A DNA stretch of 64,000 nucleotides from Bryobacterales bacterium (GCA_020846745.1 JADLDI010000008.1:218385-282384); one strand, 5' to 3'. Shown: positions 43,225 through 54,500, numbered from the stretch's first letter. The notes: generated by a model not told the origin, from the sequence alone. Program-made: numbers and translations.

Positions 43225-46200
43225 CTAGAATACGAACTTCGCGGCCACCTGCATCACGCGAGCCGGTGACGATCCGAAGATACGTCCGAAATTCGGGTCG
43301 TTCACAGCTGCCGTTGGGAATGTAAAGGAGTGGAAATTGAAAGCGTTGAACCCTTCAAAGCGAACCTGAAACTTTCTTTGCTCGCTCAGCAGAAACTCCT
43401 TGTAGAGTGACAAGTCGACATTCTGAAGTCCGTCGCCGCGAAGGATGTTGCGGCCGGCATTCCCGCGCCGGTAATTCGGCGCACCTGGCGGCGCCGTGAA
43501 GCATGACGTGTTGAACCATCGCTGTGGAGTTCCGCCACCCTGCTTGAAGTCACAACCTGCCACGACATCCGCACGGCTGCCGGTACCTGTATTGGAAGGG
43601 TCGCCGGAGAAGGTTGGAGTAAAGGGGAACCCATCCTGAGCGGTAATGAGCGTTCCCAAAGTCCAGCCGCCCAGCAAGAGGCGGCTAACACCTTTATTCT
43701 GGCGCAACCAAGGCATTTCCCAAACCAGGCCGGTGGTGAAGACGCGCGGGACGTCAAACTGTGAGACTCCGCGGTTCATGCGTGCGTTGTAGGGGTCGTA
43801 CAGGCCTTCGCCGTTCGTTGAATCCTGGTCGATACTCTTAGACCACGTGAACGACGTGAGTAACGAAAGCCCCCGATGGAATCGGCGCTCTAACTTGAAT
43901 TGCATCGAATGGTAACTTGATGAGGCCGATTGATCATTCCAGGTGATCACACCAAAGTCCGGGTAGGGACGCCGGGGTTGTACCGCATCCGGTCCCTCCC
44001 TGGGCACGTTGATGCCGCGGCTGCTCTGTAGCCGCGTGCCCTTAGTGCCGACGTAGGCGAGGTCGACAGAGAACTGCCCCGGCAACTGGCGCTGAATCGC
44101 GAAGTTCCACTGCTGCGAGTAGCCGAAATCACGGGCTTCCGGATCGTGCGCGAGAAGCGTCGCGAACTGGCTGAATGAGGAACCGGCGGGCAGGAAGTTA
44201 CGCGTGGTGACTGTAGGCACGAATGGGTCGTTCAGAATACCGGATTCGCGGATGAGGAATGGCACAGACTCGAATTCGCTTTCGCGGTTGCCATCCAACT
44301 GTACCCAGAAGACACCGTAGCCTGTTCTAATAACAGTGTTGTTATTGACGCGGTAAGCTATGCCGACGCGCGGAGCCCAACTGTGATACCCGACTGCGCG
44401 CAGGTACTTATCGCTGATGCCGACGTCGGTCGCATAGACGGCAAACTGGCTATAGAACGGCCACGAACGTTCGACGGAACTCTGCAGGTAAGGCGGAGAC
44501 ACAGATTTCGCATTGGGCACCAGAATCGCGCCACGCCCGCCGCGGGCACTGGGTAGGAAGCTACTGAACTGCTGCCGTTTCTCCGTAGTGGGTAAGTTCA
44601 ATTCCCAGCGCAAGCCGAGATTCACCGTGAGCCTGGATGATACTTTCCAATCATCGGTAAAATACGTCCAGTTGTTTCGCAGGCGCTGGTAATACCATCC
44701 TGGTGGCACATAGCGGCTGGCGGAGAATGGAACACCGAGGAGAAAGTCGGCCAGTCCGGCACCGGTATTCGCTAGGTTCGCCGGATTGTTGGTATAAGTC
44801 CCGGTGTAATTGAAAGTTCCGCTGCCCTGGCCGCTGGTAGTGAGGTTCTGCTGCCACGAACGATACGTTTCTCCCATCTTGAACGTATGCCGTCCACGGA
44901 CCATCGTGTAGTTAGCTGTGTACTCGAAATTGTTCGAGGTGTAATTCAAAAGAAATCCCTGTGGCAAGCCAGTGAATCCGGTTATGTTCATGACCGGATA
45001 ACTCGGATACACATCCGATACACCTTTGCCGAAGCCCTGAATTCCGAGTTGAGTTGTGAAATCCGTCGTTCCGAAGTTGGGCGTGTCGAACAAAACCTTG
45101 GCCCGGCTGAAAGAAGCGCGAGCTTCCAGCAGCGTTGTCGGGCTGAAGATATGCGTCCAACTTAGAACAGCGTTGTATCCATTCGGCTGCTTTGGATTAG
45201 AGCCCGGATCGTATGGGTTCAATCCGTGATAGTTACCGTAGCTTCCTTCCACGGCGCGCTTCGATGAGAAGCGGCCACTGATGGCGTCATTCGAACTGAA
45301 CCGGTGGTCGACCTTCACGGTCTCCTGGTTATAGTGACTGGGGATGCTGAACTCGCGGCGCAGGTTGGCGGCAATGCCGGGCTGGATAGGCAGCGGGATC
45401 CATTCCGGCTGCAAAAAGAATCTGGCGATCGGATCGATCCTATTGGCGGGGATAATGTTGTTCGGAAAGGGTTGGCGGATAAAGCCGTTGGGGCGGCTCG
45501 GGTCGGGGACCGTGGTAGCAGGATCGAAGAGGGCGTTCGGCAACTCACCCAAATCACCGGTTCGCATTCGGGCAGTGGGGACGGACGGAGCGAAGCTCTG
45601 CCCTTGGCGCAGGCGCAGTCCCTCGTAGTTGAAGAACCAAAAGGTGCGATCGCGGCCATCGTACAGCTTGGGGATGATAACCGGACCGCCTGCATTGGCA
45701 CCGAACTGATTGCGGCGCAACGGTGGTTTGCGCGAAGCGAAGAATGGGCGAGCGTCCAGTTTGTCGTTACGCAGAAACTCCCACGCGGCGCCGTGCAGCT
45801 TATTGGTGCCGGACTTGATGGATACGTTCACCGTCGAACTTCCGTAGCCGAACTCCGCCGACATGTTGGAGGTTTCTGTTTTGAACTCCTGAATCTCGTC
45901 GATGGAAGGGGTGAGAACGATGCCACGCCCGTTCTGATTGGAAGCGTTTGAGCCGTCGATAGTAAAGAGGACCTGGCCGGGGCGGCCGCCGTTTGAAACG
46001 TTCATTGTACCGGTGGTGGTCAGCGAGCTGGCGCCTCCGCTAAGCCCTTGGCTGTTCTGGAAGTTTGTTCCCGACACGGTGCCCGGGCTTAGCAGTTGAA
46101 GCTGCTGGAAGTCGCGCCCGTTCAACGGAAGCTCGGTGACTCGCTTGGCTTCGATAATCTGTCCGGTGCTGGCATTCTCGGTGTTCAGCAGGGGCGCTTG

Positions 46201-46557
46201 CGCTTCCACCTCCACGGTTTCGGACAACTGTCCGACACGCATCGTCACATCCTGACGGAGAGTGGCGCCGACGTCCAGCTTCACCTCACGAACTTCGGCC
46301 GTCTGAAAGCCCGGCGCGGTCACCTTGATGTCGTAGGTGCCTACTGGCAGGCTTGTTACCGTATACGCGCCAGACGCGTTGGAGACAGTCTGCCGGTTTT
46401 GATTTGTATTTACGTTGCGAATGGCGACGACGGCCGAGGGAATTGCGGAGCCGCTCGGGTCGTTGATCACGCCGGTGATACTTCCGACAGAACTCCCTTG
46501 CGCCCACAAACCGGCACAAACGAGCGATGAGCAAAGCACCTTAAGTGACACGTCCAT
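43225..46557 (-). CDS. Oar-like TonB-dependent receptor with carboxypeptidase regulatory-like domain
   Basis: About 1110 residues. After the signal peptide (VLCSSLVCAGLWAQGS) comes the regulatory-like domain SITGVINDPSGSAIPSAVV and ASGAYTVTSLPVGTYDIKV. The plug contains VTELPLNGRDFQQLQLLSPG and VSIKSGTNKLHGAAWEFLRN, the barrel ends QVAAKFVF. ATG 46557 has GGAGGTG upstream at normal distance; the longer frame runs into the regulator's promoter and is rejected. It diverges from the GntR gene with only 56 bases between, containing a perfect palindrome, so the regulator probably controls it. Confidence 0.92.
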   Translation of the reverse strand: MDVSLKVLCSSLVCAGLWAQGSSVGSITGVINDPSGSAIPSAVVAIRNVNTNQNRQTVSNASGAYTVTSLPVGTYDIKVTAPGFQTAEVREVKLDVGATLRQDVTMRVGQLSETVEVEAQAPLLNTENASTGQIIEAKRVTELPLNGRDFQQLQLLSPGTVSGTNFQNSQGLSGGASSLTTTGTMNVSNGGRPGQVLFTIDGSNASNQNGRGIVLTPSIDEIQEFKTETSNMSAEFGYGSSTVNVSIKSGTNKLHGAAWEFLRNDKLDARPFFASRKPPLRRNQFGANAGGPVIIPKLYDGRDRTFWFFNYEGLRLRQGQSFAPSVPTARMRTGDLGELPNALFDPATTVPDPSRPNGFIRQPFPNNIIPANRIDPIARFFLQPEWIPLPIQPGIAANLRREFSIPSHYNQETVKVDHRFSSNDAISGRFSSKRAVEGSYGNYHGLNPYDPGSNPKQPNGYNAVLSWTHIFSPTTLLEARASFSRAKVLFDTPNFGTTDFTTQLGIQGFGKGVSDVYPSYPVMNITGFTGLPQGFLLNYTSNNFEYTANYTMVRGRHTFKMGETYRSWQQNLTTSGQGSGTFNYTGTYTNNPANLANTGAGLADFLLGVPFSASRYVPPGWYYQRLRNNWTYFTDDWKVSSRLTVNLGLRWELNLPTTEKRQQFSSFLPSARGGRGAILVPNAKSVSPPYLQSSVERSWPFYSQFAVYATDVGISDKYLRAVGYHSWAPRVGIAYRVNNNTVIRTGYGVFWVQLDGNRESEFESVPFLIRESGILNDPFVPTVTTRNFLPAGSSFSQFATLLAHDPEARDFGYSQQWNFAIQRQLPGQFSVDLAYVGTKGTRLQSSRGINVPREGPDAVQPRRPYPDFGVITWNDQSASSSYHSMQFKLERRFHRGLSLLTSFTWSKSIDQDSTNGEGLYDPYNARMNRGVSQFDVPRVFTTGLVWEMPWLRQNKGVSRLLLGGWTLGTLITAQDGFPFTPTFSGDPSNTGTGSRADVVAGCDFKQGGGTPQRWFNTSCFTAPPGAPNYRRGNAGRNILRGDGLQNVDLSLYKEFLLSEQRKFQVRFEGFNAFNFHSFTFPTAAVNDPNFGRIFGSSPARVMQVAAKFVF

Positions 46558-46589
46558 CACAGCACCTCCGAGACAATATAGGTGGGAAC

Positions 46590-46603
46590 GATGATATATC
46601 ATA
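46590..46603. promoter_or_regulatory. Palindromic operator candidate between receptor and GntR genes
   Basis: GATGATATATCATA contains the perfect 12-bp palindrome ATGATATATCAT (46591-46602). It lies between the divergent starts at 46557 and 46614 and overlaps the expected -35 region of the receptor promoter, whose -10 may be TATATT (minus strand, near 46580). A close relative occurs at 51472, upstream of the second receptor. Confidence 0.65.
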
Positions 46604-46613
46604 TAAGAAAAAA

Positions 46614-47303
46614 ATGCCAATAGCCCCTGTAAAGGTGCAGTCCGTCACATTACGTCATCAAATCGTCAGTCAGATCCGGCAGGCCATCCTCGATGGCTCG
46701 CTGCGTCCTGGAGAGCGTGTGGTGGAGCGGACGCTTGCGAGCGGGATCGGCGCCAGTGTAACGGCTGTACGTGAGGCTGTGATTCAGCTCGAGGCCGAAG
46801 GGCTGATCACCAAGCGATCGAACACAGCGACTAACATTACTTCGCTTACCGACGAGGAGATTGCACAAACGTTCGCGGTCCGCCACACTTTGGAGCGCAT
46901 GGCGGTCGAGGAAGCGGCGAATCATGCCACCACGGCCGGCATTCGTTTGCTCAAACAGCTTCATGCGGCAGCCCGCGAGGCCGCGGTCGCGCAGGACCGG
47001 CAATTGTACGTCCAGCGCGATTTTGCGTGGCACGATGCCGTGTGGTCCACGTCTGGCAATCAAGTGCTGACGGCGACGCTACGCCGTTTGGTGCTTCCCC
47101 TGTTTGGGTTTAGTGTGGTTCAGACAGTTCTGCAGAAAGACTTCGATCTTATTGAAGACGTGCAACTCCACACTCCGATACTGCAAGCGATTGCGCGAAA
47201 AGACGCCGTCGCTGCCGTATCAGCGTTTGATAAGGGCATTCGCGTCTGGACAACGCACGTCCGGGAACGTCCTAATACGGGGAGACGTGCGAGACATGCT
47301 TAA
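46614..47303 (+). CDS. GntR-family regulator, FCD (FadR-like) subfamily
   Basis: 229 residues. Winged-helix DNA-binding domain at about 10-75 (LRHQIVSQIRQAILDGSLRPGERV, then GASVTAVREAVIQLEAEGLI). An all-helical FCD ligand domain follows (IAQTFAVRHTLERMAVEEAA, then RDFAWHDAVWSTSGN with the metal-type Asp/His). Such regulators usually sense small organic acids. ATG 46614 gives the standard domain start; a longer frame would begin inside the divergent receptor. The end overlaps the PSD1 gene start by eight bases, so they are co-transcribed. Confidence 0.9.
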   Translation: MPIAPVKVQSVTLRHQIVSQIRQAILDGSLRPGERVVERTLASGIGASVTAVREAVIQLEAEGLITKRSNTATNITSLTDEEIAQTFAVRHTLERMAVEEAANHATTAGIRLLKQLHAAAREAAVAQDRQLYVQRDFAWHDAVWSTSGNQVLTATLRRLVLPLFGFSVVQTVLQKDFDLIEDVQLHTPILQAIARKDAVAAVSAFDKGIRVWTTHVRERPNTGRRARHA

Positions 47304-50007
47304 GTGGGCCGTGGCGCTGGCGGTAAGTATCGGAGTTGGATACGGACAATCCGGCCCGGACCCGGTACAGTTTTACAAGTCGAAGGTTCAACCGCTGCTT
47401 GCCGGCAAGTGTTACGCCTGCCATACCGCATCGGCACTCGGAGGCCTAAGGCTGGATTCAGCGCAGGCGGCACTCAAAGGCGGGAACTCAGGTCCGGCGT
47501 TGATTCCCGGACAGCCGAACGAGAGCCTGTTGATCCAGGTTGTGGCACACACGCACGCGAAGATCAAAATGCCGCCGGGCGGCCGCCTGAGTGACACCGA
47601 AATAGCGGATCTGCGGACCTGGGTCGCCGCCGGAGCGCATTTCGGCGACATGACGACACCAACAGCCGCACCGTCGAACATGCGAGACCGGCGGGATTTC
47701 TGGTCGTTTCGCCCGCCCGTGAAACCGGCGCTGCCGAAGGTTCAAAAGGAAAGCTGGGTACGCACGCCAATCGACCGGTTTATCCTGGCCCGGCTGGAGG
47801 AAAAGGGGCTGACACCCGCGCGTCCAGCTGACCGTACGGCGCTGTTGCGCCGTCTCACGCTCGATCTGACCGGGCTGCCACCGACGCCCGAAGAATACAA
47901 GGCGTTCCTGGGAGACACCTCGGCCAAGCCATTGGAGAAGGTCGTGGACCGGTTGCTCGCTTCCGAACGTTATGGCGAGCGATGGGGACGCTACTGGCTG
48001 GATGTGGCTCGCTATGCGGACGCGGACGGGATCAGTCTCGCCCCGGTACCCTTTGCGAATGCATGGCGATACCGGGATTGGGTTGTATCGGCATTCAACC
48101 AGGACATGCCATTCGACACGTTCGTGAAGGCTCAGATTGCGGGCGACCTTCTGGACAAACCCGGCGAGCGCCGCCTGACGCCGGGAGTAGGTTACCTTGC
48201 ACTTGGGCCGTGGTTTGACAAGATCGTCGAACCCACGAAGGCCCGCGCAGACGAGTTGCAGGACCGCATCGACGTCGTCTCTCGAGGCATGCTGGGGCTG
48301 ACTGTGGCGTGCGCGCGTTGTCACGACCATAAGTACGACCCCATTCCGACACTCGATTACTACGCGTTGGGCGGTGTCCTGTCTTCCACCGAATACCGCG
48401 AGCAACCGCTGGCGCCCCCTGAGGTCGTAGCGGCCTACGACAAAGCTACTCAACGCGTCAAAACGATCGAAGAAGAGACCAAACGTTTCCTCGACGACGA
48501 ACGCAAACAGTTTCGGGAACGCAACGCCAAGCACTCGGGCCGCTATCTTTTGGCCGTTTGGGAGCAGAAACGCAGCACGGCGCGAACAGATTCCGGGTTA
48601 GACCCTAAGTTACTCCGGAAGTGGAGTGAGTATCTCAATAAGGCGCACGATCATTCCCTGCTGCGGTTTTGGCCCGCCCTCGTTCGCGATGGTACTCACG
48701 AGCAGGCGCGGGCGGCGGCGGTCGAATTCCAACAGAGTGTTGACGCTCTGATGGAGGAGAACAGGAAGCTTACCGAGTACAACGAGCGAGTTATCGAAGC
48801 CTCGAAGAAGTCCACGGATCCCTACGACATCTATTGCAAAGGCTGCCGGGCCGAAACGAAGGCGCTGCCCCGGGACAAGTACGTGTTCCTCGGCGACCTC
48901 TTCGATGCCAAAAGGAAGACGGACGGCGAAGAGCGAGCCGCGGGCGTTCTCTATGTCGATGACAAGGAACTGGAGACGTACCTCGACAAGTCCGCGAAAG
49001 GTCGCTTGCAGCGATTCCGTAATGACCTGGCGGCGGCAAAGAAGGCAGTTCCGGAGCGCTATCCGTTCCTGCACATTTTGGCTGACGCCAAACAGCCGGG
49101 CGATATGCCGCAGCATCGCCGCGGAGATCCATACAACCTGGCCGAGATCGTACCGCGCCACTTCCTTTCGATACTGGGCAATCCAACTCCCGTATCGCTT
49201 AGCAGCGGCAGCGGGCGCCTTGACTTGGCGAACGCGATTGCCAGTCCGTCGAATCCCTTGACGGCCCGGGTGATCGTGAACCGGATCTGGCATCATCATT
49301 TCGGCGCCGGCCTCGTCCGTACACTCAGCAATCTGGGCGCCGCCGGCGACAGGCCCAGCCATCCCGAGTTATTGGATTACCTGGCGGTGAAGTTTATTGA
49401 GAGCGGGTGGTCGATCAAGAGCTTGCACCGCGAAATCGTGCTGTCGGCGACTTACGGCATGAGTAGTAACGCTTCGAAAGAGGCGCTCGCGAAAGATCCG
49501 GATAACCGGCTATTGTCCAGATTCAACCGCCGCCGCCTCGACGTGGAGGCACTACGCGATTCAATGCTCGCTGTGTCCGGAAACCTGCAGCTTCTTCCGG
49601 GAGGTCCTCCGTCGAAGTGGGACAAGAATTTCGCGGGACGCACGTTATATGGTGAGGTCAGCCGGTTTCGTACCGAACGTTTTCTCACGCTGTTCGATTT
49701 CCCTGATCCTTCCATCCACGCGGAGAAGCGGGTGACTACGAACACGTCCGTGCAGCGACTGTTCTTTCTGAATAGCGACTTCATTCAACACCAGGCGAAA
49801 GGTTTGGTCGAACGTGTGCGGTCCGCGTCTGGCGCCGGCACTCAGAACCAGTTACAAATGTTCTATTCCCTTCTGTTTGGCCGTGCTCCGGAAGATCGCG
49901 AATTGCAGGCGGCGAATCGCTTTCTGGGCGACAACCCGAGTGGCGAGCGCCTTAACGAACTCGCGCAGACGCTGCTCGGTTCCAATGAGTTCATCTTTGT
50001 CGATTGA
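47296..50007 (+). CDS. PSD1 and planctomycete cytochrome C domain protein (DUF1549/DUF1553)
   Basis: 903 residues. Signal peptide (WAVALAVSIGVGYGQ), an N-terminal cytochrome with heme motif CYACH (39-43) and the LRLDSAQAALKGG string. DUF1549 follows (TPIDRFILARLEEKGLTPA, LTLDLTGLPPTPEEY, ERYGERWGRYWLDVARYADA) with an internal CARCHDHKYDPI heme-like motif, then DUF1553 (LDLANAIASPSNPLTARVIVNRIWHHHFG). These proteins pair with DUF1501 proteins in Planctomycetes, Verrucomicrobia and Acidobacteria; function is unknown. Overlaps the GntR end and is followed after 12 bases by DUF1501. Confidence 0.92.
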   Translation: MLKWAVALAVSIGVGYGQSGPDPVQFYKSKVQPLLAGKCYACHTASALGGLRLDSAQAALKGGNSGPALIPGQPNESLLIQVVAHTHAKIKMPPGGRLSDTEIADLRTWVAAGAHFGDMTTPTAAPSNMRDRRDFWSFRPPVKPALPKVQKESWVRTPIDRFILARLEEKGLTPARPADRTALLRRLTLDLTGLPPTPEEYKAFLGDTSAKPLEKVVDRLLASERYGERWGRYWLDVARYADADGISLAPVPFANAWRYRDWVVSAFNQDMPFDTFVKAQIAGDLLDKPGERRLTPGVGYLALGPWFDKIVEPTKARADELQDRIDVVSRGMLGLTVACARCHDHKYDPIPTLDYYALGGVLSSTEYREQPLAPPEVVAAYDKATQRVKTIEEETKRFLDDERKQFRERNAKHSGRYLLAVWEQKRSTARTDSGLDPKLLRKWSEYLNKAHDHSLLRFWPALVRDGTHEQARAAAVEFQQSVDALMEENRKLTEYNERVIEASKKSTDPYDIYCKGCRAETKALPRDKYVFLGDLFDAKRKTDGEERAAGVLYVDDKELETYLDKSAKGRLQRFRNDLAAAKKAVPERYPFLHILADAKQPGDMPQHRRGDPYNLAEIVPRHFLSILGNPTPVSLSSGSGRLDLANAIASPSNPLTARVIVNRIWHHHFGAGLVRTLSNLGAAGDRPSHPELLDYLAVKFIESGWSIKSLHREIVLSATYGMSSNASKEALAKDPDNRLLSRFNRRRLDVEALRDSMLAVSGNLQLLPGGPPSKWDKNFAGRTLYGEVSRFRTERFLTLFDFPDPSIHAEKRVTTNTSVQRLFFLNSDFIQHQAKGLVERVRSASGAGTQNQLQMFYSLLFGRAPEDRELQAANRFLGDNPSGERLNELAQTLLGSNEFIFVD

Positions 50008-50019
50008 GACAGGTGGAGT

Positions 50020-51405
50020 ATGCGATTACCAGCTGGAATATCCCGACGGCAGATGCTCTCCACAGTGGGGTGCGGTTTCGGACTACTTGGACTGCGCGGT
50101 GTTTGCGAGGCCGTTGAAAACCCGTTTGCACCCAAGCAGCCTCATTTCACGCCGAAAGCAAAGCGCGTGATCTTCCTGTTCATGAACGGCGGCATGTCAC
50201 AGGTTGACACGTTCGATCCGAAGCCCATGCTCACCCGTTACCATGGGCAGCCGATGCCCGGCGGCACGCCGAAAACCGAGCGGAAAACGGGGAACCTGAT
50301 GCGTTCGCCGTTCGAGTTCCGCCGCTGCGGCCAGAGCGGTACTGAGATCAGCGAGATTTTTCCCCAAATCGGCGGCCGCGCCGATGATCTGTGCGTGATT
50401 CGATCGATGTACACCGACATCCCGAATCACGAACCATCGCTGCAAATGATGAACTGCGGCGAGAATTTGCAGAGCCGCCCCTCCCTCGGCTCGTGGCTCC
50501 TGTACGGCTTAGGCACCGAGAACCAGAACCTGCCAGGGTACGTGGTGATGTGCCCGGGCATGCCCGTAGTGGGTACGCCTCTTTGGAACTCCAGTTTCCT
50601 TCCCGCCATCTTTCAGGGCGTTCACATACCGAACAATGTGAAGGACCCTAAGGAGATGATCCAGTACCTGCGCGACCCGGAACACGAGCCCGCATCGAAG
50701 CGGCGCCAGTTGGATCTATTGGCTGAACTGAATCGCTGGCACGCTGAAAAGCGCGGAGAAGACACCCAGTTAGAAGCGGCCATGCAGTCGATGGAAGTCG
50801 CGTTTCGAATGCAGATGGAAGCGCCGCAGGCGTTCGACATCAATAGTGAGCCTCAATCCGTGCGCAGCCGCTATGGCGACACCGACTTTGGCCGCGGCTG
50901 TCTGCACGCACTCCGCCTTGTCGAGCGCGGTGTACGCATGGTGCAGTTGTACTTCGGCAATGGCCAGCCATGGGATAACCACGACGACATCATGATTCAC
51001 AAGAAACTCGCTCAGCAAGTGGATGGCCCTGTGGCCGCACTGCTTGATGACTTGAAATCACGTGGACTGTTCAAAGACACCCTTGTCATTTTCAGTGGTG
51101 AGTTCGGCCGCACGCCTTCGGTGGAAACCAGTTCGCGGGTGAAGGTCCAGAACGGCCGCGACCACAATCCCTTCGGCTTTTCCTTGTGGCTCGCCGGCGG
51201 TGGCGTAAAGGGCGGAACTACCCATGGCGCCACGGACGATTTTGGATTCAAGGCGGAACAGAACCGCGTCCACGTACACGACCTGCACGCCACGGTGCTG
51301 CACCTGCTCGGAATCGACCACACGCGCCTCACCTATTCCTACAGCGGACGGGACTTCCGGCTGACCGATGTCCACGGCAACGTAATTCAGCAGATTCTCA
51401 CTTGA
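50020..51405 (+). CDS. DUF1501 protein (alkaline-phosphatase-superfamily fold, Tat-exported)
   Basis: 461 residues. Twin-arginine leader SRRQMLSTVGCGFGLLGL (8-25), then the family core KRVIFLFMNGGMSQVDTFDPKP (about 48-69), with GQPWDNHDD and DTLVIFSGEFGRTPSVE, which carry the metal-type Asp/His/Glu of the sulfatase/phosphatase fold. DUF1501 proteins are the constant partners of PSD1 cytochromes, as here. Substrate and reaction are unknown. Confidence 0.92.
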   Translation: MRLPAGISRRQMLSTVGCGFGLLGLRGVCEAVENPFAPKQPHFTPKAKRVIFLFMNGGMSQVDTFDPKPMLTRYHGQPMPGGTPKTERKTGNLMRSPFEFRRCGQSGTEISEIFPQIGGRADDLCVIRSMYTDIPNHEPSLQMMNCGENLQSRPSLGSWLLYGLGTENQNLPGYVVMCPGMPVVGTPLWNSSFLPAIFQGVHIPNNVKDPKEMIQYLRDPEHEPASKRRQLDLLAELNRWHAEKRGEDTQLEAAMQSMEVAFRMQMEAPQAFDINSEPQSVRSRYGDTDFGRGCLHALRLVERGVRMVQLYFGNGQPWDNHDDIMIHKKLAQQVDGPVAALLDDLKSRGLFKDTLVIFSGEFGRTPSVETSSRVKVQNGRDHNPFGFSLWLAGGGVKGGTTHGATDDFGFKAEQNRVHVHDLHATVLHLLGIDHTRLTYSYSGRDFRLTDVHGNVIQQILT

Positions 51406-51471
51406 GAGCTGTGTAGATTCTCACAAGCCGGCGCACAATCTATTCGTTCGCCCATTGCGATCGACATGATA

Positions 51472-51485
51472 GATGATGTATCGTC
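51472..51485. promoter_or_regulatory. Second GntR-type operator candidate
   Basis: GATGATGTATCGTC matches GATGATATATCATA upstream of the first receptor at 11 of 14 positions and is itself an imperfect inverted repeat. It lies 24 bases before the start of the second receptor, so a bound repressor would block transcription or translation start. Confidence 0.5.
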
Positions 51486-51509
51486 CACTTACCTCGTCTA
51501 GGGATTGCT

Positions 51510-54500
51510 ATGTCGGCCAGTACTTTCGTTCGATACGTGTCTTCGCCGGTGTTTGCGACGGCAATGATTTTGTGTGTCGTGGGGCCGCGCCTTTCTGCAC
51601 AGCTCAGTAGCAGCAACCTGAAAGGAACAGTCACGGACAGCAGCGGTGCCGTGGTTGCGGGTGTCATGGTGAACACCAGGTCGGCTGGAACCGGTTTCAC
51701 ACGGTCGGTACTTACGAACGACTCCGGACAATACTCGATCTCTGACCTTCCGCCGGCGACCTATGAGGTGTCGGTGGAAGCCTCCGGATTCAAGAAAGCA
51801 GTGGCTAACGGGATCAGGTTATTCGTGGGCCAAACGGCAACTGTCGACTTCCGGTTGGAAGTCGGCCAGGTCAGCGAATCCATCGCCGTGAGTTCATCAG
51901 CACCGCTCATCCAGGAATCAAGCTCGCAGGTAGGCACGGTTATCGAAGGAAAGATGCTCACCGATATACCTCTAAACGGGCGGAACTTCCTGCAATTGAA
52001 CCTGCTTTCCCCTGGCGCTATCCGGTCGAAGAACAGTAACACCTTCGATGCGGTGCAAATCGACCCGACGGCACAGAGCTTTAGCGTGAACGGACAGAAG
52101 GGCGACTACAACGTCTTCCTGCTCGACGGAGCTTCCATCAAAGAGTATCAGCACGGCAGTAACAGTTTCTCGCCTAACGTCGACGCAGTACAGGAGTTTC
52201 AGGTCACCACCAGCAACTATTCGGCCGCGTTCGGTGCCGAAGCAGGCGCGCAGGTGAACCTTGTTACTAAGTCGGGTACCAATGCATTTCGGGGCTCTGT
52301 TTACGAGTTTCTGCGCAACAACAAGTTCGACGCCAACAATTTCTTCTCGCGCACCATCGGAGCGCCACCATTTAAGCGCAATCAGTTTGGCGGAACCTTG
52401 GGCGGTCCCGTTGTTATTCCCAAGCTGTACAACGGCAAGGATAAAACGTTCTTCTTTATTGCCACTGAGCTGTTTCGGGAAGTGAAGAACATCCCGCAGC
52501 AAGGTGCGTACCCTACGCCTGGCGAGTTAACTGGAGACCTGACTACGCAATTGCGGCCAGGCGTGCCGCTCATTGATCCACTGAGCGGCCTTCCATTCCC
52601 CGACAATCGGATTCCTCAAAACCGGATGCCCTCAACCTTGCTGCCATTCCTGCAGAACGGTATTGGGAATGGCCCCTGGATTCCCGAGCCCAATTCGAAC
52701 GTGCCGGGCTTTAACTATTTCCGTGATGACACCCGCCGGTTCACACGAGATCAGGTGATCGTGAGAGGGGATCAGAAACTGGGTGATGGAATCCTGCTCT
52801 ACGGCCGTTACGCTTACAACGACGGTATTCGCAAGAATCCAAACCTCAACCCCAACTGGTACGTTTCGCAGGTTAACCGCGGACAGTCAGCCAGTGGTCA
52901 CTACTCACATACGCTGAGTCCGAGGCTGCTGCTGGATGTTACCGCCGGGTACTCGCGGTTCCGCCAGAACGAGCCCCAAAGCACCGCATTTCAGAACGAC
53001 ATTACTAACGAAATTCTGAAGATCAACGGCATGGCGACTCTCCCCGATGCTTGGGGCGCTCCGGTGTGGAGTGTGACAGGTTTCTCCAATCTTGGTGAGG
53101 TCCATTACGGCCCGCGCGGGTGGCAGAGTGAGATCTTTGAATGGCATCCCGCGTTCACCATGACGAGCGGTAAGCACACCATGCGCTGGGGCATCGATGT
53201 GAAGCGGCATCGCGACAACTTTGATGAAATCTTCCGTACAAACGGTAACTGGTCTTTCGACGGGCGCTTCACGGGTTACCCACTGGGCGACTTTCTGCTC
53301 GGCCTGCCCGCAAGCGTCAACTCGTCTCCCGATCCGTTCTCTCCATTGATGCGTTACTCGACCTTGGCACCCTATTTCCAGGATGACTGGAAGATTACTA
53401 GCAATCTGACCTTCAACATTGGGCTGCGGTACGAGTGGGCCGGCATCCCGCTATCCTCCAACCGCAGTATCTCGAACCTCTACTTCCCCCCAGACGGCAG
53501 TTCGCCGAAACTGGTGGTCTCTGATGGCGCGAAGGCCATTGTCTATAGAGGTCAGCAGCAGACGCTTTTCACGGGTATTCCGTTCGTGCAGGCCAGTGAT
53601 GTCGGGTTGCCGGCCGCCCTGGTGTTCAACGATAACAATAACATCGCCCCACGATTTGGGTTCGCGTACCGCATACCGGGCACCGCAAGTTCCGTGGTCC
53701 GCGGCGGCTATGGAGTTTTCTACCAGCGGGATATCGTCGATAAGTGGGTGGAATCGTCGGTAAATCCACCCTTTGTAAGAAGCTCTAACACGATTCTGGA
53801 TGCAACTAACTTCAGGAGTTTCGACTGGTTCAACCCAACTCGCGGCGCTTCCTCCGCGTCCGCCCAGATATTTGCAAACGGCAGCAATTACGCAGCCGCA
53901 CTGATGCAGGCATGGAATCTCACCCTGGAACGAGAGATCCACAGGACCCTGATATCGGCCGCCTATGTCGGCAACAAGGGACAGCATCTTGCGACTCTGA
54001 TAACACCTAACCAGGCGCGGCCCGGGCCAGGTGCCATCCGGTCACGCCAGCGCTGGCAGGATTGGGGTACGATTTACCTGGCCGGTTACGACGGTAACGC
54101 CACCTATCACTCCGGACAGTTCAAAGTTCAGCGTCCGTTCTCGAATGGGCTCACATTTCTTGCCTCTTACACCTGGAGCAAGGCTCTCGACGATACCGGC
54201 GGCACGTTCGTAGGCGAGGCGGACCGTGGCGGCGCGTTTCAGGATGCGTATAACCGGCAGGCCGAGAAAGGCTTGGCCGGCCAGGACGTGCGTCATCGGT
54301 TTGTCGTGAGCTACGTCTACGAACTCCCGTTCGGCCGCGGCAAGGCGTTCCTGAACCGGGCCGGCGCTGCCTCGTACATCCTAGGCAATTGGCAGATCAA
54401 CGGTATTACTACGCTGCAATCCGGCAGCCCGTTCACCGTAACTCAGGCATTCAACGGCGCGAACGTCGATGTTGGCCAGCGTAGACCCGATGCCATCGCG

